NCBI GenBank assembly: GCA_009733575.1
Contig: ML769460.1
Span: 83,676-147,675, forward strand
Reading direction: 5' to 3'
DNA length: 64,000 bases
From: Gymnopus androsaceus JB14
Lineage: Eukaryota; Basidiomycota; Agaricomycetes; Agaricales; Omphalotaceae
Shown here: in pieces, positions 33,452 to 43,524 of the stretch
Layout: each line of letters begins with the position of its first letter
Numbering within the stretch: the stretch's first letter is position 1
The notes under the pieces: model-generated
What the model was told of the DNA's origin: nothing
The model's input: the letters and a program-made list of their open reading frames with translations, nothing else
The model's database searches: none
Translations under genes and position numbers: made by a program

Positions 33452-34582
33452 ATGGACCTCTTGAAACCCCTTCCAATTAGTTTGGCCCTCGTAACAGTCG
33501 GTGTTGCTGCTTTCTTTCGGATTCTTGCCTCGAATCGCGTCAGACTTGCCCAGGCTCAGCAGGACCTCGTCAACGTGAAACTTTCCTCCTCCTCCCATGT
33601 CCCAGTTGCGATATTCGTAGGCGGAACTGCAGGAATCGGTCAAGGAATGGCAGAGGCCCTGGCTCTTAAAACAAACGGAAACTGTCACATAATTCTCATC
33701 GGACGAAACGAAACTGCCGCCAAAGCTATAATCTCGAAATTCCCTAAACCCACTGTACCTGGTGCTAAACACGAATTTGTCCGATGTGACGCGACGTTGA
33801 TGAAGAATATCGAGCAAACGACGAAAGAGCTTCTTGCTCGGTTATCCAAGGTCAACTTTTTAGTGCTATCCGACTATGGACACGCGCGTCATTTCGAGGG
33901 ACGAGACGGAGGAAGGGATGGATTCGAAATTCGCATTGGCTTATTATGGACGTTTCAAATTTATCAGGGATCTGACTCCTACGCTGGAAAATGCTAGAAG
34001 GAATGGTGAAGAAGCCAAGGTTTATATGGTCGCTGGTCCAGGCAGAGGAAAATACATTGATTGGAATGATTTGGGATTGAAGAGAACAAAATCCTTCCTC
34101 CTTGAATTCAGGGCGCAGCTTCCTCTATATCTTGATATTATCCTACAGGTGAGATTCCATTGTGATAAATCGTTCTCGAAATAACCGTTTTCGTTCGTTC
34201 GTAGGAGCTCGCAGCGCGTGTTCCGTTCCCCATCGTCCACGCAGACCCCGGTACTATTCGTTCACCTTACCCATCCCGCTACACTAATACTGACGATCTG
34301 GTTGCAGGTATTGTCCGTACCACATTAGGGAGCAATGCAGTTTGGCCTGTCCCTTATATCCTGAAGCTCATTTTCATCTTGTGTTATCCATGGACCTTGT
34401 CATACTCTGAATCCGGAGTGTATATGCTTCGCGCCATGTTGGTGACTGCGAAAGGCTCCGGTGTATGGAGCGTTGGGAAGCACGGCTATGTGCTTCCTGA
34501 AGGCTCGATACACGTAGCTTCGGAGCAAGAGCGCAGGAGGCTTTGGGAACATACTGTGGAGGAAACGAATATCAAAGAGTGA
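33452..34582 (+). CDS. Membrane-anchored short-chain dehydrogenase, copy B
   Basis: Exons 33452-34148, 34205-34250 and 34308-34582, with introns of 56 and 57 bp. The N-terminal LPISLALVTVGVAAFFRILA is a membrane anchor. VAIFVGGTAGIGQGMAEALA is the Rossmann cofactor loop (TGxxxGxG type) and IILIGRNETAAKAI follows. LVLSDYGH is the NNAG-equivalent region, and LAYYGRFKFIRDL holds the Tyr of the active-site region. The C-terminal exon includes ARVPFPIVHADPG and GSNAVW. By family it is an NAD(P)H-dependent oxidoreductase acting on an unknown, possibly hydrophobic, substrate at a membrane. One extra base near 33900 (GAGGGACGAG versus GAGGGTGAG in copy A) breaks the frame between the anchor-Rossmann half and the rest. 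It is otherwise intact. Confidence 0.75.
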
Positions 34583-35168
34583 AGGAGGCAAGTCTATATG
34601 TCTTGTGGTGGTGTCGAGAAGGAACTGACGGTATTTGCAAAGGTCTCGAATGCGAATCACGCGAGAAAGTTGTGAAAACGAATGGGTTCACGGATATATT
34701 ATCATTCTTCTGTACACGCATGTCTAGGGCCATGTAACATGCTCGATCATCTTAAATTTTCTGCGTAGAAACAATCTTTCTGTACACTGTCAGCGCTTAA
34801 TCTTTGTTCACACCGCGATCGGTCTACTAGTACTTCTTTCCAACTTCATGACCACACTGTAGCCGAAGCTATAACGGGTCGACCTTTCGCCTACGAATAT
34901 CTCAGCTAACCTCATGATGGGTTTGCACTGAGTAGGCTCACTTGCGACTTTACATTACAGCTGACTCCGCACCCGCTCCTGGACTGGCACCTGTAAACTC
35001 ACGCTCGTTCTTTTTAGTATAGGAGGATTAGTACAGAGATCCAGAACGACCAAGAAGATAAACAGGTGAACAAAATTGTGTAGATGAAGAATTAGGAAGC
35101 CGAGACAATGGGTGTTCCTTCGAAACTGGTCGTGTTTATAACTTGAACGTTCACTTTGTTACTTTACA
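34583..35168. other. Spacer between SDR copies B and C
   Basis: The first 150 bp continue homology to the 3' part of copy C (GGTGGTGTCGAGAAGGA). The remainder is unremarkable and holds the presumed promoter of copy C. Confidence 0.45.
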
Positions 35169-35878
35169 ATGGGCCTTTGGAAACCCCTTCCGATTAGCTT
35201 GGCCATCGCATCGGCGGGTGTTGCTGCTTTCTTTCGGATTCTTGCTTCGACTCGAGTCAGACTTGCCCAGCGCGTAATTCTTTTCCAATCATACACGCAG
35301 ACCCAATCATCCACACCATTGGTCTTCCCTACACATCCCGGTAATGATACTGACGATCTGGATGTGCGTACCTAGGTATCGTCCGTACCATTTTGGGAAG
35401 TAATGCAGTGTCGCCTATCCCATATATGCTCAAGGTGATTCTGATTTACATCGTGCGCTATCCATGGACCTTGTCGTACTCTGAACCCGGAGTGTACATG
35501 CTTCGTGCAACGATGATGACTGCACAAGCCCCCGGTGTATGGAGTGTTGGGAAGTACGGGTATGTGCTCCCTGAAGGCTCGATACATGTAGCCTCGGAAG
35601 AAGAGCGTAGGAGGCTTTGGGAACATACGGTAGAGGAAACGACTAGGCAAGTCTACATTCCTTGTGGTGGTGTCGAGAAGGAGCTGACGGTACTTGCAAA
35701 GATCTCGGATGCGAACAAAGTCGAATCCGAATCGTTGTGTCTTATTCCTGTGAAAACATATGGGTTCAAGAATAGATTCTCATTCTTCGGTAGAATTGCA
35801 TCTACGTGTGATACACCTCCTGTCTTCCAAGTCTGGGACTTTGATACTTTCAATAGCCTTCAAACCATATGGTCGTGA
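35169..35878 (+). pseudogene. SDR copy C with internal deletion
   Basis: Retains the start and anchor (MGLWKPLPISLAIASAGVAA..RVRLAQ) and then jumps to the equivalent of exon 2/3. The cofactor-binding and active-site segments are missing between about 35270 and 35280. The C-terminal part (GSNAVSPIPYMLKVILIYIV, LSYSEPGVYMLRA, GKYGYVLPEGSIHVASEEE) continues to 35878 and is longer than in copy B, ending with a further conserved-looking tail (GVEKELTVLAKISDANKVES). This suggests the ancestral protein ended there and that copy B stops early. It cannot be a functional dehydrogenase. Confidence 0.7.
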
Positions 35879-36241
35879 TATGAGTCCTCAAGATAAACTA
35901 TGGTAGTTCCTGGACCGGCCCATGTCGGGTATCGTTCTTCTGCTATATCAGCCAACACCTCTTAGGCCGTGTTTGTCTTTCCATGCGCCCCCAGAATAGG
36001 TGGTCGACAAGTGACCTATTTTCATTGAATCAGTGCACTTCTCTTTGATTATCTCCATTCTGCTTTCCAGTCCTCATCAAAAGCTCAATGCGCTATCCAA
36101 AATCCAGAACACTCGATAACTTGGACTTTAATAGTATAAAAGCTTCGGGTCCGACCAGTTTCTTCAGCTCTCGAGTTCTCCCTTGAGTGAGTATCCAGAC
36201 TAAATATAAATCTCCATTGAATTCACGCGTCTTGCATAGCG
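35879..36241. other. Promoter region of the secreted protein gene
   Basis: Contains AGTATAAAAGC near 36131-36141, about 100 bp before the ATG, a plausible TATA box. No ORF recognised. Confidence 0.5.
36131..36141 (+). promoter_or_regulatory. Candidate TATA box
   Basis: AGTATAAAAGC lies about 100 bp upstream of the start of the secreted protein gene, a position common for highly expressed basidiomycete secreted genes. Inference only. Confidence 0.5.
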
Positions 36242-37295
36242 ATGAAATCATTTGCCTTGTTTGCTGCTCTCCTCCTCCCGTTCACATTGGCGGCCCCCGT
36301 CGAGGAGCGCACCGACGAGGAAATGGTTCGCACTCCCGCCGGTATTCGTCCCATCTCAAAGGTCCATCTCGTTCCAGAGGGCGGAGAGGTGCGACTTGTT
36401 GGCGAGGAGATACATCTTCTAGATGCAACAGGCTCAGTCCTCCATGTTGCGACAAATGACCATGCCAAGGTTGGAATGAGTCAGGCTACCGCCACAACTA
36501 GTGGTGCCGAACCAGAGGAAACTGGATGGGTTGCCTATGCCTCCTGGTTGAATGAAGCTACGGAAGCTATCAGCTCCTTTGCTACGTCGTTTACGGTCCC
36601 GCCCGTTCCAGAGGATAACCATGATCAGACTCTGTTCATGTTCAACTCGATTGAACCGGCCTCCGGAGATGCAATCCTTCAGCCAGTAAGTTTTTCTTAA
36701 CATATCGACTTTGGAGATTTCTGACGGGCCTAAAGGTTTTACAATTCGGACCTTCTGCAGCGGGCGGAGGTGCTTTTTGGTCTGTTGCTTCTTGTGAGTG
36801 TCTGATCTGCTTGACATAACAGTGGTACTTACTATTTGACTCGATCTAGGGTACTTGGTTGGAAGCGAAACATTCTTTAGCTCCCTCGTCAAGACCAGCG
36901 CAGGCACTGTGTTGAACGGTCTCATCACGCTTACCAGCAGCAGCGGAGCCGACTTCAACTACGATGTCACTTTTACTGGAATTACCGGAACCGCACTCAC
37001 CGCTACTAAATCAGCTGAGCTCGTCTGGGCTACCGAGACTTTAGAGACGTACGGTGTTACCACTGCGGAGGACTACCCTGCTGGAACGCTTACATTCCAT
37101 AGCATTAATCTTGCTATGACCAGTAAGTTTTTTTTTGTTGCCCTATCGACTTTGGAGATTTCTAACGTTCTTGAAGGTGGTACACCTGAGACGGAGTGGA
37201 GCACAGTCAGCGATTCCGCGGATAAGTTGATCACCACCGTGGTGACTCAAGGATTTAGTAATGCGGAGGTTGAGATTTCGTTCCCCCAGGCTTAG
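36242..37295 (+). CDS. Secreted protein of an Agaricomycete family
   Basis: Exons 36242-36685, 36736-36793, 36850-37122 and 37177-37295 join exactly in frame to 297 residues; introns are 50, 56 and 54 bp. The N terminus MKSFALFAALLLPFTLAAPV is a signal peptide, followed by an acidic propeptide-like stretch (EERTDEEMVRTPAGI). The mature part has ASWLNEATEAISSF, then a block around LQFGPSAAGGGAFWSVASWY and GSETFFSSLVKTSAGTVLNG. I remember similar blocks in secreted, beta-rich (concanavalin A-like) proteins of mushrooms. No catalytic residues can be named with confidence. Introns 1 and 3 share the stretch CGACTTTGGAGATTTCT, an odd internal repeat. Confidence 0.7.
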
Positions 37296-37817
37296 TGTAT
37301 GCTTTTGCTTCAGATACGCCTTGCAATTCCGAGGGTTGTATGTGTAGTCTTTCTCTCTTTTCGAAAGTATGCCGTTCTAAAGGATGAATGGTCTTGAAAG
37401 AGACGGGAGCACATATGTCCTCGTAAAGAATGGGCGCAGTCAAGCCGTTTAGGCTTGAGTAAATTACTGCAGGAGTGGCACTGCTAACGAAGTCAGAAGT
37501 TCGCGCGGGAGCTACCAACTGTATACAGTATATTGGAATGCGGTACCGAGAGTAGCATTGACAGTCACCTTGGGAAGGGCACTTCAAGTTCCCTGCAACT
37601 AACGGGACATGCGAGTAGCCCTAGAGAGTAACCTACCAGTGGGCATTTGAACTCGGTTTTCCTGCTGGTTTATAAGGCGTGTCGAACCCTTGTTATGTTA
37701 TAGTTCTCGAGAATGAAGTTAGAGAAACATAATTTATGGCCGGAAAGCTTCACTGCTAAAATCTGATAAGCGCTGAACGCTGAACGCTTCTAAAATCAAA
37801 TCACTCCCACGAGGACA
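37296..37817. other. 3' flank, no gene seen
   Basis: No coding signal; contains the short repeat GCTGAACGCTGAACGCT near 37770. Confidence 0.5.
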
Positions 37818-38230
37818 CACTGGGCTGGGTCCAAATTTTGGTGGTTGCAAAATATAATGCGAAACGGCTCGTAATTGATTAGATTTGGCGCCGGATTTAG
37901 TGCATCTGATAAACTATATTTAGCTAATCCAAAACTTCATGCGAAAGACAATCTTTTGCCCCAGAAAAATACAAGGCAAGCAAATATCTTTCGCAGCTGC
38001 AAAATGGTAGGCCTAGGCACTATACAAATCACCATGACTACTATTTTACAGCTGCGAAAGACATTAGCTTGCCTTGTATTTTTCTGGGGCAAAAGATTGT
38101 CTTTCGCATGAAGTTTTGGATTAGCTAAATATAGTTTATCAAATGGACTAAATCTGGTGCCAAATCTAATCAATTACAAGCCGTTTTGCCTTATCTTTTG
38201 CAACCGCCAAAATTTGGACCCAGCCCAGTG
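37818..38230. mobile_element. CACTA-like MITE, nearly a full palindrome
   Basis: Begins CACTGGGCTGGGTCCAAATT and ends with the reverse complement. The two arms (about 195 bp each) are inverted copies with some divergence around a short centre near 38010-38045. Flanking ACA occurs at 37815-37817 and 38231-38233. CACTR termini with a 3-bp target duplication fit the CACTA (En/Spm) group. It is non-coding; the mirror-image open frames on both strands are a consequence of the palindrome. Confidence 0.8.
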
Positions 38231-38954
38231 ACAAAGACAGCCGCTTTCGTTCAGCTTCCTCTTCTTCCTCGCAGCGTCTCAATAGGCCATCCTTCAAAGT
38301 GAGCACGTCTAGTAGGTAATCAAGATAGCCAGGAGACTGTGACAGCTAAATAGTCCTGGAGCCCCTGCAGTTGCCACCGCTACAGTGCATTGCTTCGAGT
38401 CGAATGTGTTTTCAGATAAGGGGAAGATTTCGGATAAATCTTCCGGGGTTTTCAGGCGAGCAGCGATCTTCCGACAACGCCAAGACGAAGGAGATCTTAT
38501 GCCGTCTCTTAGAACCAATAACCAAACATGACGCACATGGATGTTGACAACATCTTTAGACGATCTCCGATATCTCCACCTTCCACAAAAGGATCCACAT
38601 TTCACATACGCGTGAGACGCGAAATGACTGAAAACCGCATTGTTTTCTCATACGCGCACGCGACATTTGATTGAATTGAGTCCTCATAGGGCCTTTTCAG
38701 CCTACGCGCTCTTGTTTGAGTGCATTTTATTATAGTACTCCTGCCGAATTCCTATCTCCCTGTTTTCTTTGTGCCTTTACAACCACCTGCACTGCGACTC
38801 TAGCATGGCTTTATACTCATGTACCGAGGATTCAATAGCCGCTTATCTTGCATAGAACGCTACTGCTATCGCGGAAACTTTGATATCGCAGTATAAAAGG
38901 GTTTTGCTTCCTTGACTGCTAAATGGCCTACCCGATTCGCTCACATCTAGCATC
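38231..38954. other. Intergenic with sedolisin promoter
   Basis: No gene recognised. AGTATAAAAGGG at 38890-38901, about 60 bp before the sedolisin start, is a likely TATA box. Confidence 0.5.
38890..38901 (+). promoter_or_regulatory. Candidate TATA box of the sedolisin gene
   Basis: GCAGTATAAAAGGG lies some 60 bp upstream of ATG 38955. Position and sequence are typical; inference only. Confidence 0.55.
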
Positions 38955-41532
38955 ATGGTTCGCCTTGCGTCTTACGCCATTCTCTTCTCGGGGATCGCTA
39001 CCTCCTGGGCAGCTGGTATTCCCGCTCGTCGCGCAATGGTTGTACACGACCAGCGGGAACTTCCTGCTTATTTCACCAGCGCCGGTGCACCTAGCTCCGA
39101 CACGCCTATTAACCTGAAGATTGCGCTTACAGCCAGTGACAGGGATGGTTTGGAGCAAACGCTCTGGGATGTCAGCACTCCCGGGAGTGCTTTGTATGGG
39201 CAACACTTGAGTTTTGAGGAAGTATGTGTTCCAATAGCCTTTTTCCAAACTCGTCCGAGTATTTATCCCCGTTTCTAGGCCAAAACCTTTGCTGCTCCAT
39301 CCACAGCCAGCGTTTCTGCTGTCACCGAATGGTTGAACGAGAACGGCATCACCGACATCACAACCAGCGGAGCATTCGGCGAATGGCTTGGTTTCTCTAC
39401 GACCATTTCGTCTGCAAACTCACTCTTTGATGCCGACTTTCAACAGTTCACCGAAATCAATGGCCCGACTCAGCTTACTAGGACTTTGGCGTACTCTCTT
39501 CCTGCAGACCTGCAGCAACACATCAACTTGGTCCACCCCGCCACGGACTTTGTGAGGAAGATTAATGCGGGACCCAAGTTCCGTGCTTTCAAAAGCACGA
39601 ATAATACCGCTAGAGCCCTCACTGCTCCAGCATCATGTAACACGATCGTCACCCCTACCTGTTTACAGGTGAGCCCTTTGGAATTTCACGAGTATGCACG
39701 GAACTTTTCTCAATGAATATTCTGCACGTGCAGGATTTGTATGGAATCCCGAAGACGCCAGCTACTGAAGCGTCAAACAAGCTTGGTGTATCTGGTTTCA
39801 TCGATCAGTGGCCTCAGGTGAGGATATAATTCCTCGTAGCGTTGTTTTCACAAACCGATATAACTGGTCTCATAGACAGCGGACTTGAAGTCATTTTTAA
39901 AAGCCCTCAGGCCGGATATCTCATCAACAACCACTTTCTCGCTGACGACTCTAGATGGCGGTTCAGACCCACAATCTGCGGAAGATGCTGGTATCGAGGC
40001 CGTAAGTGGATTATCAGCGTTCCACTGCAGTTGCTGACGATGTGTCGTTATTACAGGACCTTGATACTCAGTACACTGTCGGTGTTGCCACCGGCGTTCC
40101 AGTCGTTTTCTTTTCCGTTGGAGAAGATAACGAGGATGGCGATCTTGATGGTTTCTTGGACATAATGAATACCATCAACGCTGAGACTGCGCCCCCAAAT
40201 GTAAGTAAAGAATCGTCTTCTATGCTAACTTGCACTGATCACCATCGATTAAAAGGTTCTTACCACTAGGTGCCATCCCATACATTCTCATTTCCGGTTT
40301 AGCTTTGAGCTAATTGATTGTCATCTTAAATCAGCTACGGGTTCAACGAGAATGAGCTTACTACCGCATCGGCCAAGTACGTATGATTTCTTCCCCCGTT
40401 TCTTTGTGCTCACAATCACACACTGCCCACATAGTCAACTCTGTGATGCTTACATGACGGCTGGAACCCGCGGAGTCTCTATTCTTTTCGCGTCTGGTGA
40501 GTCATTCAATGCAATTAAAATCAACCCCGAACTAACTAGTTTCTCAGGGGACGGGGGTGTTTCTGGCAGTCAGAGCGAAAGCTGTACTACTTTCGTACCA
40601 ACGTTCCCCAGCGGATGTCAATTCCTGACTAGTGTAGGAGCTACTCAAGATGTCGCCGAGACGGCTGCTTCCTTCTCTGCAGGCGGATTTTCAAATTTTT
40701 TCACCCAACCTTCGTATCAGACTGCAGCCGTCGCCACATACCTTACGGCCCTTGGCACCACAAATTCAGGAAAATTCACTCCTACCGGTCGTGCCTAGTA
40801 AGCATACAATACAATCCCCACCCCCACTCTCAATCCTATACTAACCAATCAACTCTCACCTCCCCCCTCATTTATGCATTACACTACATTATTCCTTGAC
40901 CTTTAAAGCCCAGACGTCTCTGCGCAGGGCGTCGATGTGGAAATATTCTTTGGTGGGGAAGAGGGTACCGTAGATGGAACCAGCTGTGCCTCCCCAATCT
41001 TCACATCTGTGATTGCGTTGATCAATGACCAGCTGGTGGCTGCTGGTAAACCAGTTCTTGGATTTTTGAACCCTTTGTACGTTGTCTCTATCACTTTTTT
41101 TTTCTAGGCCAAAAATCCCTGATGCAATCGATTATCGCTCACACTGATACTGCTCACTTATTCTTCAGCTTGTACGCCAACCCCGGTGCATTATTCGATA
41201 TAACTACCGGCGACAACCCTGGATGTAAGTACAACGTCTAGAGTAGTGTTCCAATCAGGACGTTAGGTACTAACGATCATTATCTGAATGTAGGTAACAC
41301 CAATGGTTTCCCGGCGAAAGCCGGATGTGAGTAGTATCTTCCGTATCATGGCGATTCTAAACTGATGCCTTTTCTTCGATCATAGGGGACCCTGTTACTG
41401 GTCTTGGTGCGTCAACTTTATTTCTCTCCGAATCCGATTTCGCATTTGCTGATAACATACGAACGTAACTTTTTACTCTATAAAGGTACTCCCAATTTTG
41501 CAAGCCTTTTAGCTGCTGCTTTAGCCGCGTGA
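38955..41532 (+). CDS. Sedolisin (S53 serine-carboxyl protease)
   Basis: Fourteen exons: 38955-39221, 39279-39668, 39734-39817, 39876-40001, 40057-40200, 40256-40269, 40335-40376, 40435-40496, 40548-40797, 40909-41076, 41169-41224, 41294-41326, 41386-41406, 41486-41532. All introns are GT-AG and all phases agree. A signal peptide (MVRLASYAILFSGIATSWAA) is followed by the S53 propeptide (GSALYGQHLSFEE, SAVTEWLNENGI). The mature domain starts after TPTCLQDLYGIPKTPA. The catalytic Glu and Asp lie in SAEDAGIEADLDTQYTVG, and the Ser is in DGTSCASPIFTS. SILFASGDGGVSG and the calcium-site region FPAKAGWDPVTGLGTPNF are present. By family it is an acid-active secreted tripeptidyl peptidase or endoprotease, self-activated by pro-domain cleavage. 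Exon 6 is only 14 bp. No lesion seen. Confidence 0.93.
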
Positions 41533-42756
41533 GGAGGAAGGAAGGAAGGAAAGATGTAGTAGTAGACTGGATTATGAGGTCTGGGAGGGGGAGATGAATA
41601 TGAATCTTGAAAAGTTGCAATTGGTTCGACCGAGCATAGGAAATAACATGAAGACGAATGTATATTATAGAACGACTAGGAATGAATCTCTTTCCTGTGC
41701 AAACCAAACTATACTTGCAAGTTCTTTATATTATATTCTCGTATAAGTAATCAGCTTGCTTCACAGCAGCGTGACCAAGGGGGTGTAAAATTTTTAAAAA
41801 ATGACCAGACATTGATTTTTTTTTCTTGAGCCTGGCCGGCGGACTAACTAACTATGCAAGCATTCCCACACCCATATATGGTATATCAAGATAAGATTTC
41901 ACCATAAATTGCTCTTTACAGAGTCAGAAGACATTGTTTGGACACTGTACCTTCACTTTGAGCTTTTTTTAGCATCCATAAGCCATAAAAAATCCCATTT
42001 TTCCTTCTGAAACACTAATACAGTGATACTCCTCATATGTCCTGCTTTGACCGGCCAAAGCAAGCAAGTAAGTACATGGGAGCCAGGTTATACAATGGAT
42101 GCTATTTACTTACAGGTAGTGTAAGATATATACATTTTGAAGTTTCCAGACTGCCAAAAGTGGTCAAAATAGGTCAATCTTTAGGGTGTCAAATTTTTTT
42201 TTTTTTTTTTTTTTTTGGGCTGGGGCTGTACTAACTAACCTAGGCCTGGTTGGGCGCTAAATTCTTTGAACCCCCTTGAGCTTGACTGACCAATTCAGAA
42301 TGCGAATTCCGAAACAAGACTCCCCCACCTGCACCTCCTATGCTCAGTCTCAATTCTGATTCATCACTTATTGTTCCATGGTTCCGCATGTGCACCGACC
42401 ACTGAGGGAAATGCTGATGGTGTTCAGATGTGATTCAGAATGAGAGCGAGATGGAACTAGTGCTAGCAGCGTGGAGTGTGGAAGGTATTTGGAGATTCAT
42501 AGAACCGGAAGAAAGGAACCAAGGCAGAGGAAACAGGAAGGTTGTGTCAGCATCAGTGCTGGGGGCCAGGGTGGTCACTGGAGGGCGGAAGAATCGGGAA
42601 GCAGAAGCGGTGGAAGCCAACTTTTTTATGTTCAACAAACACTGAAACCTACTTCCAAATCCAAATGTGATTGTCAAAGGAAGGGAAGGTAAGTCATGTG
42701 TCATGCACATGGTAATTCCTATATGAGTCATGAGTTATTGCTGAATTCCACTAGAG
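41533..42756. other. Intergenic, transposon-like debris
   Basis: Holds a poly-T run (about 42188-42214). AACTAACTA motifs after CCTGGCC- or GGCTGGGG-type sequence occur twice (about 41835-41855 and 42222-42240), suggesting two related fragments. Open frames at 42430-42690 show no domain. Confidence 0.4.
42752..42756. repeat. Target-site duplication TAGAG (left)
   Basis: Matches 49545-49549 on the other side of the copia element. Confidence 0.9.
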
Positions 42757-43197
42757 TGTTGAACAGCAAGTGAGACAAATGGTGAAATCACATTACTAAC
42801 CAAGTGTAAGACTTGAGGAGTGGAACAGTTGTGTGAGAGAGCTAAGTATTGTCTGAGAGGACAGTAAAGCAGTAGTATGCAGAGCGATAGGGACTACAGG
42901 TAAACTACTACAGCTTATATACTAAATATCTGTAAAACTGTAAAGTACCCTAAATCTAATAATAGGTACAGTATTGGTAAGTGTCCATGCGGACAATGGT
43001 CCCTACAATGTGATGTATGTATGTACATCAGCAGTTGATATCCTAGCTATAATCACATGTACGTAAGTAGCGAATGATATTAATCAAATGATATCAACAC
43101 ATAGGAATGTGATTTTGGTGATTGGTAAGCCGATGTTGAATATCACGGTATAAAATACCTGATCATGTGTCCATGATCGCGAGCGTATCTTTCAACA
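42757..43197 (-). repeat. Copia LTR (3' LTR of the element)
   Basis: Ends are TGTTGAACAGC and CTTTCAACA. This copy retains CpG sites that are TG or CA in the other LTR. Confidence 0.95.
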
Positions 43198-43210
43198 CTC
43201 CCCCTCGCTA
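43198..43210 (-). other. Polypurine tract
   Basis: On the minus strand GCGAGGGGGAG sits directly before the 3' LTR, as needed to prime plus-strand DNA synthesis. Confidence 0.8.
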
Positions 43211-43524
43211 AGATCAATGGATCGACGGGGATAAGGTTTAGGGGATCTTTAGATGAAAAGAAAAGAAAATCTATGTAAGAAGGGCAACGGGAGCTCTAAG
43301 GCCAAGTTGACTGAGTATGTAGCAAAAGCCGGTCCTGCTATCAAATCCAAAGCCATTAAAGGCACATGCGACTATTAGATAGTTGAGGATAGAGACTTCT
43401 GTGCTTTGCTACCATACGTTGAAGGAACATGAAGTCTGAAGACGGAGAAGTAGGTTGCGGAGGCTGGATCCAAGACCAAACAGGAGCTTGGCCTTTGGTG
43501 ATGTTGCCTGCGACATGTTCTTGA

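Noticed and set aside
37875..38173. Two mirror-image 78-codon frames on opposite strands
   Set aside because: They arise from the two arms of the palindromic CACTA-like element and have the same sequence; not genes.
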